5,257 bases of DNA, from positions 1-5,257 of the forward strand of contig LRSK01000162.1 in the NCBI GenBank assembly GCA_001563325.1. Reading direction: 5' to 3'. Under the pieces are notes generated by a model. That model worked only from the letters and a program-made list of their open reading frames with translations. It had not been told where the DNA came from and ran no database searches. Positions within the stretch are counted from its first letter, which is position 1. The number at the start of each line of letters is the position of its first letter. The DNA is from Candidatus Thorarchaeota archaeon SMTZ1-83. GTDB taxonomy: Archaea; Asgardarchaeota; Thorarchaeia; Thorarchaeales; Thorarchaeaceae. The translations under genes and the position numbers were made by a program. Shown piece by piece: positions 1 through 5,257 of the stretch.

Positions 1-696
1 AGAATCAAGAAGTCCGACGTTGAACGGCTTCACAGGACAACCGGCGCAACGATAGTTTCCAAGATTCAGAATCTGACCAAGGAAGATCTTGGCAAGGCCA
101 AGCTCGTTGAGCAGAGAAAAGTTGCCGATGACAAGATGCTGTTTGTGGAAGGAACACCCAAGTCCTCTGCTGTCACTCTCCTTGTGAGAGGCGGCACTGA
201 CCATATTGTAGACGAGGTTGATAGAGCACTCAACGACGCATTGTATGTTGTGAGAGATGTGGTTATGCATCCATACGTCACTTATGGTGGTGGATCACTG
301 GCTGCAGAGATTGCCAGGCAGCTGCGTGGCTTTGCTGATACACTAGAGGGCAGAGAGCAGTATGCAGTCAATGCCTTCGCAGACGCGATAGAGTCGCTAC
401 CTTCAACACTTGCAGAGAATGCAGGACTGGATCCCATCGATGTGCTTGTCAGCCTAAGGTCGGCCCATACTGAAGGCAAAGTCACTCACGGAATCAACAT
501 TGATAAGGGCAAAGTAGATGACATGAAGAAGGCCCGTGTAGTTGAGTCAGCTCTCGTCAATAGACAGATTGTTATGTCTGCAGCCGAAGCAGCCCAAATG
601 ATACTGAAGATCGATGACGTCATCAGTTCGAAGGGAGCCGGTCTAGGTGGTCCTGGCGGCGGTCCAGACGGCGATTTCGATAGCGACGAAGACTAG
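1..696 (+). CDS. ths: Thermosome (group II chaperonin) subunit, C-terminal part; 5' end outside window
   Basis: The visible 231 residues are the C-terminal part of an archaeal thermosome subunit, the ATP-driven cytosolic chaperonin that folds proteins inside a double-ring cavity (homologous to eukaryotic CCT). The fragment starts in the apical/intermediate region (RTTGATIVS near residues 12-20, then KEDLGKAKLVEQRKV) and runs into the intermediate and equatorial ATPase domain. Family landmarks are RALNDALYVVRD at 75-86, with Asp79 at the position of the catalytic aspartate, the GGGS nucleotide-binding turn at 96-99, and NAGLDPIDVL at 140-149. The tail (residues 211-231) is rich in Gly/Pro and then Asp/Glu rather than the GGM repeats seen in many thermosomes. 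Two tandem TAG codons (694-699) end the frame. The paralogue type (alpha, beta or gamma) cannot be assigned. It lies 34 nt upstream of the rpoK-like gene and is probably cotranscribed with it. Confidence 0.96.
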   Translation, partial: RIKKSDVERLHRTTGATIVSKIQNLTKEDLGKAKLVEQRKVADDKMLFVEGTPKSSAVTLLVRGGTDHIVDEVDRALNDALYVVRDVVMHPYVTYGGGSLAAEIARQLRGFADTLEGREQYAVNAFADAIESLPSTLAENAGLDPIDVLVSLRSAHTEGKVTHGINIDKGKVDDMKKARVVESALVNRQIVMSAAEAAQMILKIDDVISSKGAGLGGPGGGPDGDFDSDED

Positions 697-720
697 TAGC
701 AGTCAAACGCAACGGACAGC

Positions 721-733
721 AGGTGTGCATATG
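721..733 (+). promoter_or_regulatory. Ribosome binding site deciding the start of the HhH-RpoK gene
   Basis: AGGTG at 721-725 sits 5 nt before the ATG at 731. This supports starting the rpoK-like gene at 731 rather than at the in-frame ATG at 647, which lies inside the thermosome gene. An in-frame GTG at 725 overlaps the site itself and is a poorer candidate. Confidence 0.6.
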
Positions 734-1399
734 CCAGAAGGCTCGAAGAAAGAGAAGACCGAACCAGAGGAAACCGACGATGCTGTGGACAACGTCGAGA
801 TACTGACGAACATCCCAGGAGTTGGCCCAAAGACTGCGGAGAAGCTTGTTGAGGCAGGATTCAGTGACCTCGGCAATGTTTCCTCAGCAGAACCTGAGAA
901 ATTGGCCGCATCGGTTCCAGGACTGAGTCCAGCCAAAGCTGAGGACGTAGTGAAAGCAGCGACCAAGCTGAAGGAAGATGTGGAAGCCGGAGTCATTGAC
1001 CTGGCAACGAAGGGCAAGAAGGCCAAGAGAAAGAAGGCTCCAGAGCCTGAGCCCGATGTCCATCAGCTCCCTCCGGCAAAAGAGATAGCTAGGGCGGAAA
1101 TCAGGTCAAGTCTAAAGACGGGCCTCGAAGAAGACAAGATCAAGAAAGGGATACCTGTTGGCCCGAAGTGGTTGACCAAATTCGAGAAGGCCCGGATTAT
1201 CGGAGCGAGAGCTCTTCAGATATCCATGGGGGCACCTGTCCTCATAGGGAAGAAGTCAGCCCCAACTGGACTCTTTGCGCTGGCTGAAGCCGAGTTGCGC
1301 GCCAAGGCGCTGCCGATGACGGTTCGTAGGACCTTGCCAACTGGAGAGCATTTTGACATCCCCCTGTCCATATTGTTGGAGAGTACGAGGCTAGACTGA
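731..1399 (+). CDS. rpoK: DNA-directed RNA polymerase subunit K with N-terminal RadA-like helix-hairpin-helix extension
   Basis: This predicted 222-residue protein has two parts. Residues ~147-218 match archaeal RpoK, the Rpb6/omega-family subunit that clasps the large RNA polymerase subunit and helps assembly. Landmarks are LTKFEKARIIGARALQISMG at 148-167, EAELRAKALPMTVRR at 186-200, and a DIPLSILL ending at 209-216. Canonical archaeal RpoK is only about 55-100 residues, so this protein is at least twice as long. Residues ~22-85 form a tandem helix-hairpin-helix region: IPGVGPKTAEKLVEAGF at 28-44, then VPGLSPAKAEDVVKAA at 62-77. It resembles the N-terminal DNA-binding domain of RadA/Rad51. 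The N-terminal 20 residues are charged and acidic overall, and the linker has a basic run (KGKKAKRKK, 94-102) followed by PEPEPD. The frame is continuous, with no sign of frameshift or of two separate genes. The RpoK assignment is firm; DNA binding by the extension is inferred from family resemblance. Confidence 0.9.
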   Translation: MPEGSKKEKTEPEETDDAVDNVEILTNIPGVGPKTAEKLVEAGFSDLGNVSSAEPEKLAASVPGLSPAKAEDVVKAATKLKEDVEAGVIDLATKGKKAKRKKAPEPEPDVHQLPPAKEIARAEIRSSLKTGLEEDKIKKGIPVGPKWLTKFEKARIIGARALQISMGAPVLIGKKSAPTGLFALAEAELRAKALPMTVRRTLPTGEHFDIPLSILLESTRLD

Positions 1400-1419
1400 T
1401 TCTTGCCTCATCTCCCTCA

Positions 1420-1434
1420 TTCTTTCTTTTTTCC
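1420..1434 (+). terminator. T-rich archaeal-type transcription terminator after rpoK
   Basis: Twenty-odd nucleotides after the rpoK stop (1397-1399) is a pyrimidine tract ending in T-runs (TCTTTCTTTTTT at 1421-1432). Archaeal RNA polymerase terminates at oligo-T stretches without needing a hairpin. The tract is the strongest such run in the window and separates the thermosome-rpoK unit from the next gene. Termination itself is inferred. Confidence 0.55.
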
Positions 1435-1450
1435 TGTGCAAGGATACAAC

Positions 1451-1460
1451 GCCTTAAATG
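1451..1460 (+). promoter_or_regulatory. Possible TATA-like box for the MgtC/DUF4010 gene
   Basis: TTAAAT at 1454-1459 lies downstream of the T-rich tract and about 50 nt before the start codon at 1509. Spacing typical of archaeal TATA boxes would put transcription initiation near 1482, leaving a leader of roughly 25 nt that carries the ribosome binding site. The upstream bases are not a clear BRE, so the call is weak. Confidence 0.3.
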
Positions 1461-1491
1461 GGCTGCAGACTGCTCTTCTAGGCGCTGTCAA

Positions 1492-1497
1492 GGAGGT
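1492..1497 (+). promoter_or_regulatory. Ribosome binding site of the MgtC/DUF4010 gene
   Basis: GGAGGT at 1492-1497 is a strong Shine-Dalgarno sequence, 11 nt before the ATG at 1509. An in-frame TAG at 1497-1499, sharing the last T of the site, excludes any longer in-frame start, which fixes the beginning of the gene at 1509. Confidence 0.7.
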
Positions 1498-1508
1498 AGG
1501 ATTCGACA

Positions 1509-2834
1509 ATGCAGGAACTACTAAGCCCAGACGTCGTCGTCAGATTCTTGATTGGATTCGCGGTTGGAGCACTAATAGGGCTCGAGCGTCAGAAGAGAAT
1601 GGTACAGGAATCAACAGGGGGCGTGAGGTCATTTGGGCTATTGAGTCTCTTCGGCACCATCACTGCTTACACCTACACTGTGACAGGGAACATGATAGTA
1701 CTCGTATATGCAGTGGCTGTTTCGACTATCCTGATCGGCGTTCAGATTACCTACAAGATGTTCAAGACGATGAGAAAAGGAATGACCACCTCTATCGTCC
1801 TGGCGATAGCTTTCATGTTGGGTGTTCTTGTAGGCCTTGATGAATCTCCGGCCCCTGGACAAATAATCGGACCTCTCCAAGTACTAGCAATGACTGTTGC
1901 ATTCTTGGTCTTCTTGGTTCTCGGTTTCAAACGGGAGTTCCAAGCCGTAGTAGCGGTCATCAGTCGAGAGGAGATGATTAGTGCGGCTGAATTGGGCGTC
2001 TTGATTCTGTTCTTCTGGCCGCTCATTCCTGAAACTGTACAGGTTGGGTCCGTTGTCGTTCCCGCGCTTCAGATCTACTTTCTTGTCATCCTGCTCTTGT
2101 CGATTAGCTTTGTTAATTACATCATTGTCAAAAAGCTTGGAAGTCGAGGACCCTTGGTCTTTGGATTCTTCGGAGGTCTCGCCAACAGCGAAGCAACCGT
2201 TTCTAGTCTTGCCGAGTTTCATATTAAGACCAGTAGGCGATTCCCGGGAAGAATCGCTTTGTCGACAATTCTTGCAAATGTTGGGATGATACTAAGAAAC
2301 GGAGTAATTGTAGTCATACTGGATCCAACATTGCAGATCTTCCGATACTATACGATTCCGCTGGTGATTCTCGTCGTCGGAGCTATATACAGATCGGCCA
2401 GAGAAAGTAAGCGTCGGGTCGAGGTAGAAGAAGGAGAGATTGAGTCAGCCCTAGGGTCTCCCTTTGAGTTCGGCGCAGCGATCAGATTCGCTGTCGTGTT
2501 CACCGCAGTATCATTTCTCTCGCTCTTTCTACAGAGTGTGTATGCTGATGCAGGAGTCATCGCAGCCGCTCTACTAGGAGGGTTTGCCTCTGCAGGGGCA
2601 ATCGTAGCGACAGTTGGAATCGGCTTTGCAGGTGCTAGTATTGGGCTCTCCACAGCAGTCTTGGCGGTCATCATCGCGACAACCACATCTGTCTTGAACA
2701 AAGTGGTATACGTGTACCTATCTGATCGCGAAACAGGCCTGGTGAAGATTGTAGTCAAGGACTCGTTGATCATGGCTGTGGGAGTAGTGCTTTTCATAAT
2801 CGCGCTCGTTCTCGGAGTAGTCCCTGTTGTCTGA
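1509..2834 (+). CDS. MgtC/SapB-DUF4010 family multi-pass membrane protein
   Basis: This 441-residue, very hydrophobic protein combines an N-terminal MgtC/SapB-like domain with a C-terminal DUF4010 domain. The MgtC part shows FLIGFAVGALIGLERQKR at 13-30 and GGVRSFGLLSLFGTI at 37-51, the family's GLER and Gly-x-Arg signatures. Hydrophobic stretches suggest membrane segments near 10-25, 40-58, 62-81, 94-110, 121-139, 158-173, 184-206, 252-270, 281-294, 323-341, 346-366, 368-391 and 418-440. The DUF4010 hallmark is GFFGGLANSEATVSSLAEF at 219-237. A second, weaker copy-like segment (ALLGGFASAGAIVATVG, 354-370) suggests an internal repeat. A charged loop (about 296-313, RSARES...EVEEGEIE) is probably cytoplasmic. 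Bacterial MgtC is linked to growth at low Mg2+ and to modulation of ATP synthase, but the role of the fused MgtC-DUF4010 family is not established, and no substrate should be assumed. It appears to be a single-gene unit. Confidence 0.88.
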   Translation: MQELLSPDVVVRFLIGFAVGALIGLERQKRMVQESTGGVRSFGLLSLFGTITAYTYTVTGNMIVLVYAVAVSTILIGVQITYKMFKTMRKGMTTSIVLAIAFMLGVLVGLDESPAPGQIIGPLQVLAMTVAFLVFLVLGFKREFQAVVAVISREEMISAAELGVLILFFWPLIPETVQVGSVVVPALQIYFLVILLLSISFVNYIIVKKLGSRGPLVFGFFGGLANSEATVSSLAEFHIKTSRRFPGRIALSTILANVGMILRNGVIVVILDPTLQIFRYYTIPLVILVVGAIYRSARESKRRVEVEEGEIESALGSPFEFGAAIRFAVVFTAVSFLSLFLQSVYADAGVIAAALLGGFASAGAIVATVGIGFAGASIGLSTAVLAVIIATTTSVLNKVVYVYLSDRETGLVKIVVKDSLIMAVGVVLFIIALVLGVVPVV

Positions 2835-2842
2835 CACATAGC

Positions 2843-2866
2843 GTGCATTCGGAGCCTCGGAAGCAC
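2843..2866 (+). other. Short imperfect stem-loop downstream of the MgtC/DUF4010 gene
   Basis: GTGC-A-TTC (2843-2850) can pair with GAA-GCAC (2860-2866), giving seven base pairs with one bulged A and a 9-nt loop, starting 9 nt after the stop codon. No T-run follows, so it is not a typical terminator. It could stabilise the 3' end of the mRNA or be chance. Confidence 0.25.
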
Positions 2867-2869
2867 AAG

Positions 2870-2880
2870 ACTTAAAGTAG
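2870..2880 (+). promoter_or_regulatory. Possible TATA-like box upstream of hisS
   Basis: TTAAAG at 2872-2877 is preceded by a purine-rich stretch and resembles the TTAAAT element upstream of the preceding gene. It would place a transcription start near 2900 and give a leader of about 115 nt before hisS. A direct repeat of ACTCGA (2882-2887 and 2891-2896) follows it immediately. The evidence is position and composition only. Confidence 0.3.
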
Positions 2881-2943
2881 TACTCGAAAGACTCGATGTC
2901 GGTGACAAAGGTGAATGTTGGTGGCCTAGTTCATCTGCAAGGA

Positions 2944-2954
2944 TGACTCAGTCA
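2944..2954. repeat. 11-bp palindrome in the hisS leader
   Basis: TGACTCAGTCA has perfect 5-bp arms around a central C and lies 61 nt upstream of the hisS start codon, downstream of the possible promoter. It could be an operator half-site pair for a dimeric regulator. Palindromes this short are expected by chance a few times in a window of this size. Confidence 0.25.
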
Positions 2955-3002
2955 GTGGATTCTATGCCGCCGTTCCCTTTGACCCTTCTATTGACGTATT
3001 CT

Positions 3003-3007
3003 GGAGG
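3003..3007 (+). promoter_or_regulatory. Ribosome binding site of hisS
   Basis: GGAGG at 3003-3007 is 8 nt before the ATG at 3016. An in-frame TGA at 2992-2994 rules out any substantially longer protein, so the start is well supported. Confidence 0.75.
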
Positions 3008-3015
3008 ACTTCACA

Positions 3016-4329
3016 ATGTCAAACTTGAGAACAGTACGAGGTATGAGGGACCTGATGGGTCCTGAGATGAGAATCAAGGAGTACTTGATGGCGACCGCTG
3101 CTGAAGTCTTCCGTCATTTCGGATATGAGCCACTTGACTCTCCGGTAATGGAACTCTGGGAAACCTTGTCCGCCAAAGGTGGAGAAGAGATAGAAGCGGA
3201 AACCTTCAAGTTCAAGGACAAGGGTGATCGAGAGGTCGGATTGAGATTTGACCTGACCGTTCCTCTGGCCAGAATCTCGGCGTCTAATCCCCATCTCCCT
3301 AAGCCGTTCAGACGGTATGCGCTCGGCAAAGCCTGGAGATACGATAGGCCGCAGCCGGGAAGGTACAGAGAGTTTGCCCAGGCCGATGTGGACATCTTGG
3401 GGTCAAGTAGTCCAGCGGCTGATGCCGAAGTTGTCCTCGTAGCAATCGAATACCTTAGGAAGGTACTGGGTGGCGACTATCTCATCAGAATCAACAGCCG
3501 CAAAGTGCTTAGAGGTCTAACGGAGAGGGCAGGAGTTCCAGATGAGCTTGCCTTTGAGTGCTTCAGAGCCATCGACAAGCTCGACAAGATTGGGCGGGAT
3601 GGAGTAAAAGAAGAACTTCAGACACGCGGCATCGGAGCAGAGGAGAGTGAATTCCTATTGGATGCGATTGAGCTCCGAGGAAGCGGCATCAGTATCCTAG
3701 GGAAATTCGCAGATCTCTTGGACGGTTCAGAAACCGGCCTTGAAGGAGTGGATGAGCTCAAAATGATGGCTGAGATCTTCGAACAGAGCAGCGCAGAGGA
3801 ATTCACTGAGTTTGATATGTCTCTCGCACGTGGGCTTGACTACTATACTGGCCCTGTCTTCGAAGTTGAGTTCTTAGGCAGACCCAAGGTCGGGTCCCTT
3901 GGAGGCGGAGGTCGCTATGATCTTCTCATAGAGAAATTCGGTGGACCGCCAACTGCAGCCACGGGAATCTCGATAGGGATTGATAGACTCATAGACGTCC
4001 TCGCTGCACGTGGAGCAGTTGAACAGCTAGAGATTGGTCTGGATGTCTTTGTAGCGCCTGTCAAGAGACCTATGGTGAAATACGCCATGGCCATTCAGAA
4101 CGAACTCGTAAGAGCTGGCGTTTCATCAGTCGTTGATGTAATGGACAGACCTCTCAAGAAGCTCCTAGAACAGGCTGATAGCATGAAGACGAAGTATGTG
4201 ATCATTGTTGGTCAACGAGACCAAGAGAAAGGCGAGGTCAGCCTTAGGGACATGTCCACGAAGAAGACTACACAGCTGAAGATGGACGAAGTAGCTTCCA
4301 CGGTGAGTCGGCTAGTCAAGCGCGGTTGA
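3016..4329 (+). CDS. hisS: Histidyl-tRNA synthetase
   Basis: This 437-residue class II aminoacyl-tRNA synthetase charges tRNA-His with histidine using ATP, as a cytosolic homodimer. Conserved parts appear in order: the N-terminal RGMRDLMGPEM (8-18); RFDLTVPLAR (77-86); motif 2, FRRYALGKAWRYDRP (98-112), continuing to GRYREFAQADVDILG (115-129); the histidine-specific signature ARGLDYYTGPVFE (271-283), with Arg272 at the position of the catalytic arginine; the Gly-rich LGGGGRYD (295-302); and motif 3, GISIGIDRL (317-325). The motif 3 form and RFDLTVP are closer to archaeal/eukaryotic than to typical bacterial enzymes. Residues ~341-437 are the anticodon-binding domain (DVFVAPVKRP at 343-352, KTKYVIIVGQRD at 391-402). 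Length is normal for the family and all key residues are present, so the gene looks complete and functional. It is probably cotranscribed with the MEMO1-family gene 60 nt downstream. Confidence 0.98.
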   Translation: MSNLRTVRGMRDLMGPEMRIKEYLMATAAEVFRHFGYEPLDSPVMELWETLSAKGGEEIEAETFKFKDKGDREVGLRFDLTVPLARISASNPHLPKPFRRYALGKAWRYDRPQPGRYREFAQADVDILGSSSPAADAEVVLVAIEYLRKVLGGDYLIRINSRKVLRGLTERAGVPDELAFECFRAIDKLDKIGRDGVKEELQTRGIGAEESEFLLDAIELRGSGISILGKFADLLDGSETGLEGVDELKMMAEIFEQSSAEEFTEFDMSLARGLDYYTGPVFEVEFLGRPKVGSLGGGGRYDLLIEKFGGPPTAATGISIGIDRLIDVLAARGAVEQLEIGLDVFVAPVKRPMVKYAMAIQNELVRAGVSSVVDVMDRPLKKLLEQADSMKTKYVIIVGQRDQEKGEVSLRDMSTKKTTQLKMDEVASTVSRLVKRG

Positions 4330-4359
4330 GGAAAGCCAGCCAAGCAAAGGCTTTTCTCA
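4327..4359 (+). other. 11-bp stem-loop beginning in the hisS stop codon
   Basis: TGAGGAAAGCC (4327-4337, beginning with the hisS TGA) pairs with GGCTTTTCTCA (4349-4359). Ten pairs are Watson-Crick and one is G-U (4331 with 4355), around an 11-nt loop. Only a TTTT within the 3' arm, and no T-run after it, argues against a classical intrinsic terminator. It may act as an mRNA processing or stability element, or a partial attenuator, between hisS and the MEMO1-family gene. Confidence 0.45.
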
Positions 4360-4389
4360 CACCGTGCAAGAGAGCAGTCCGGGATTCAT

Positions 4390-5229
4390 ATGGTTCGGAT
4401 GCCAGTAGTAGCTGGAAGATTCTATGAAGGAGAGGTGAAGCTGCTCAACGATCGCATCAAGAACTGCTTTCTTAAAGGGCTTGGACCGGGTAGACTTCCT
4501 GAAGGGGACTTCGGGACTTCAAGATTCCTGAGAGCGGTCATAGCCCCTCATGCCGGGTACGTGTACTCCGGGATGCCTGCAGCTCACAGCTATCTAAGGA
4601 TCTACGAGGATGGAAAACCAGATCACATCATAATCTTGGGGCCGAATCATTACGGAACTGGTTCGAGAGTTGCTGTCTGCAATGACAATTGGGAAACACC
4701 ATTGGGGACCGTCCGCTATGATACAGAACTTGGGTCTGCAATAGTAGAGGCCAACGAGTACGCAACGAATGATTGTGTGGCTCACAGTAGCGAACATTCC
4801 ATCGAGGTTCAACTCCCGTTCCTTCAATTCATCTTTGGAGAGGACTTCAGTTTCGTTCCAATTAGCATCAGAGACCCGACCTACGATATATCTGCATCAT
4901 TGGGCCAAACGCTTGCCAAGCTTGCAGATGAAATGGACATCCTAGTCATTGCCAGTTCTGACTTCACTCACTTCGAAACTGCCGACAGCGCTAGGATAAA
5001 GGACAACCAGGCAATGGAGTACTTGGAGTTCCTAGATGCCAGGGGCTTCATCGAGTTCGTGAGAGGTCATAGATTCAGTATCTGTGGAGCAGGCCCCATA
5101 GCTACAGCAATGATTTTCGCAAAGGAACGGGGTGCTACACAATTCAACGTGCTAAAGTACACCAATTCCGGTGATATCACGGGCAACTACAATGATGTCG
5201 TGGCCTATGTTGCCGCCGAGATACTATGA
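4390..5229 (+). CDS. MEMO1 family protein (AmmeMemoRadiSam system protein B type)
   Basis: This complete 279-residue protein of the MEMO1 family is close in length to human MEMO1 (297). The fold is related to class III non-haem iron dioxygenases (LigB-like). Family landmarks are PVVAGRFYEG (5-14), IAPHAGYVYSG (51-61), ILGPNHYG (82-89), SSEHSIEVQLPF (133-144), ASSDFTHF (188-195), CGAGPI (232-237) and YTNSGDITGNYNDVVAYVA (257-275). His54, His87 and Cys232 occupy the positions of the human MEMO1 metal ligands (His49, His81, Cys244), and His136, Asp191 and His194 are also conserved. Metal binding is therefore likely. The physiological reaction in archaea is not established; a link to AMMECR1-like and radical SAM partners is suggested by the family name, but neither partner is visible here. 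ATG 4390 is used; Met4 (ATG 4399) is an alternative start. The ribosome binding site is weak (GGGA at 4381-4384, 5 nt upstream). Confidence 0.95.
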   Translation: MVRMPVVAGRFYEGEVKLLNDRIKNCFLKGLGPGRLPEGDFGTSRFLRAVIAPHAGYVYSGMPAAHSYLRIYEDGKPDHIIILGPNHYGTGSRVAVCNDNWETPLGTVRYDTELGSAIVEANEYATNDCVAHSSEHSIEVQLPFLQFIFGEDFSFVPISIRDPTYDISASLGQTLAKLADEMDILVIASSDFTHFETADSARIKDNQAMEYLEFLDARGFIEFVRGHRFSICGAGPIATAMIFAKERGATQFNVLKYTNSGDITGNYNDVVAYVAAEIL

Positions 5230-5257
5230 AAAAGCAGGTCAATCTGGCTCATCTTCA
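5226..5257 (+). CDS. Possible start of a further gene, truncated by the window edge
   Basis: The ATG at 5226-5228 overlaps the MEMO1-family stop codon (ATGA), an arrangement typical of translationally coupled genes. The ten visible codons read MKKQVNLAHL with no stop. In several archaea the MEMO1 gene is followed by mevalonate kinase, but these residues do not look like the usual start of that enzyme. The product cannot be identified from so little sequence, and the call rests on the overlap alone. Confidence 0.4.
   Translation, partial: MKKQVNLAHL

Noticed and set aside
647..730. In-frame upstream start (ATG 647) for the rpoK-like gene
   Set aside because: It would overlap the thermosome gene by 50 nt. 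The added 28 residues are low-complexity Ser/Thr/Ala and are read from another frame of thermosome coding sequence. The ATG at 731 has a well-placed AGGTG.
1297..1310. GCGC-rich inverted repeat in the RpoK coding region
   Set aside because: It is a very short stem with a tiny loop inside conserved codons for LRAKALP, so it is explained by coding constraint.
1481..1508. Mg2+-sensing riboswitch or leader ahead of the MgtC-like gene
   Set aside because: The whole gap is 109 nt, the likely leader is only about 25 nt, and no stable paired structure was found.
1403..1840. 145-codon open frame on the + strand overlapping the start of the membrane protein gene
   Set aside because: It lies mostly in another frame of the MgtC/DUF4010 gene, has an Arg/His/Asp-rich composition without recognisable domains, and lacks a ribosome binding site.
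2348..2908. 186-codon open frame on the - strand
   Set aside because: It is antisense to the hydrophobic DUF4010 coding region. Its Thr/Ser/Ala/Pro-rich composition is what the reverse complement of such a gene gives, and no family is recognisable.
2896..2946. 16-codon frame upstream of hisS as a histidine-sensing leader peptide
   Set aside because: It contains only one histidine codon, has no clear ribosome binding site and no terminator/antiterminator pair. T-box regulation is not expected in archaea. It is not called as a gene.
1..5257. Mobile element, CRISPR array, tRNA or defence system
   Set aside because: No terminal repeats, transposase or integrase, regularly spaced repeats or tRNA-like cloverleaf were seen. 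The content is mainly core cellular genes on one strand.

Overview
This is an archaeal chromosomal segment. The evidence is a group II chaperonin (thermosome), an RNA polymerase subunit K (RpoK) domain, a histidyl-tRNA synthetase with archaeal/eukaryotic-style motifs, and a MEMO1-family protein, together with GGAGG-type ribosome binding sites, TTAAA-type TATA-like boxes and a T-rich terminator. The sequence has intermediate GC content and closely packed genes, all on the + strand. No marker fixes the lineage. An uncultured mesophilic archaeon such as an Asgard/Thorarchaeota-like genome would fit, but that is a guess.

Layout. Positions 1-696 are the C-terminal part of a thermosome subunit whose start lies outside the window. 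After a 34-nt gap with a good ribosome binding site comes 731-1399, which encodes a 222-residue protein. Its C-terminal ~75 residues are RpoK (the archaeal counterpart of Rpb6/omega). Its N-terminal part holds a tandem helix-hairpin-helix region resembling the N-terminal domain of RadA/Rad51, joined by a lysine-rich linker. This fusion-like architecture is the most notable thing in the window. A pyrimidine/T-rich tract after it probably ends the transcript. A new unit then begins with 1509-2834, a multi-pass membrane protein of the MgtC/SapB + DUF4010 type. A 181-bp intergenic region with a possible promoter and a small palindrome precedes hisS (3016-4329, complete). A 60-bp gap follows, carrying an 11-bp stem-loop that begins in the hisS stop codon. 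Then comes a complete MEMO1-family gene (4390-5229), whose stop overlaps (ATGA) a possible start of another gene running off the right edge.

Functionally, three of the five substantial genes are core information-processing or protein-quality genes: chaperonin, RNA polymerase subunit and aminoacyl-tRNA synthetase. The other two are a membrane protein of unclear role and a putative metal-binding MEMO1 protein. Likely transcription units are thermosome-rpoK, the MgtC/DUF4010 gene alone, and hisS-MEMO1-(next gene). No tRNA, rRNA, CRISPR, insertion sequence or other mobile element was seen.
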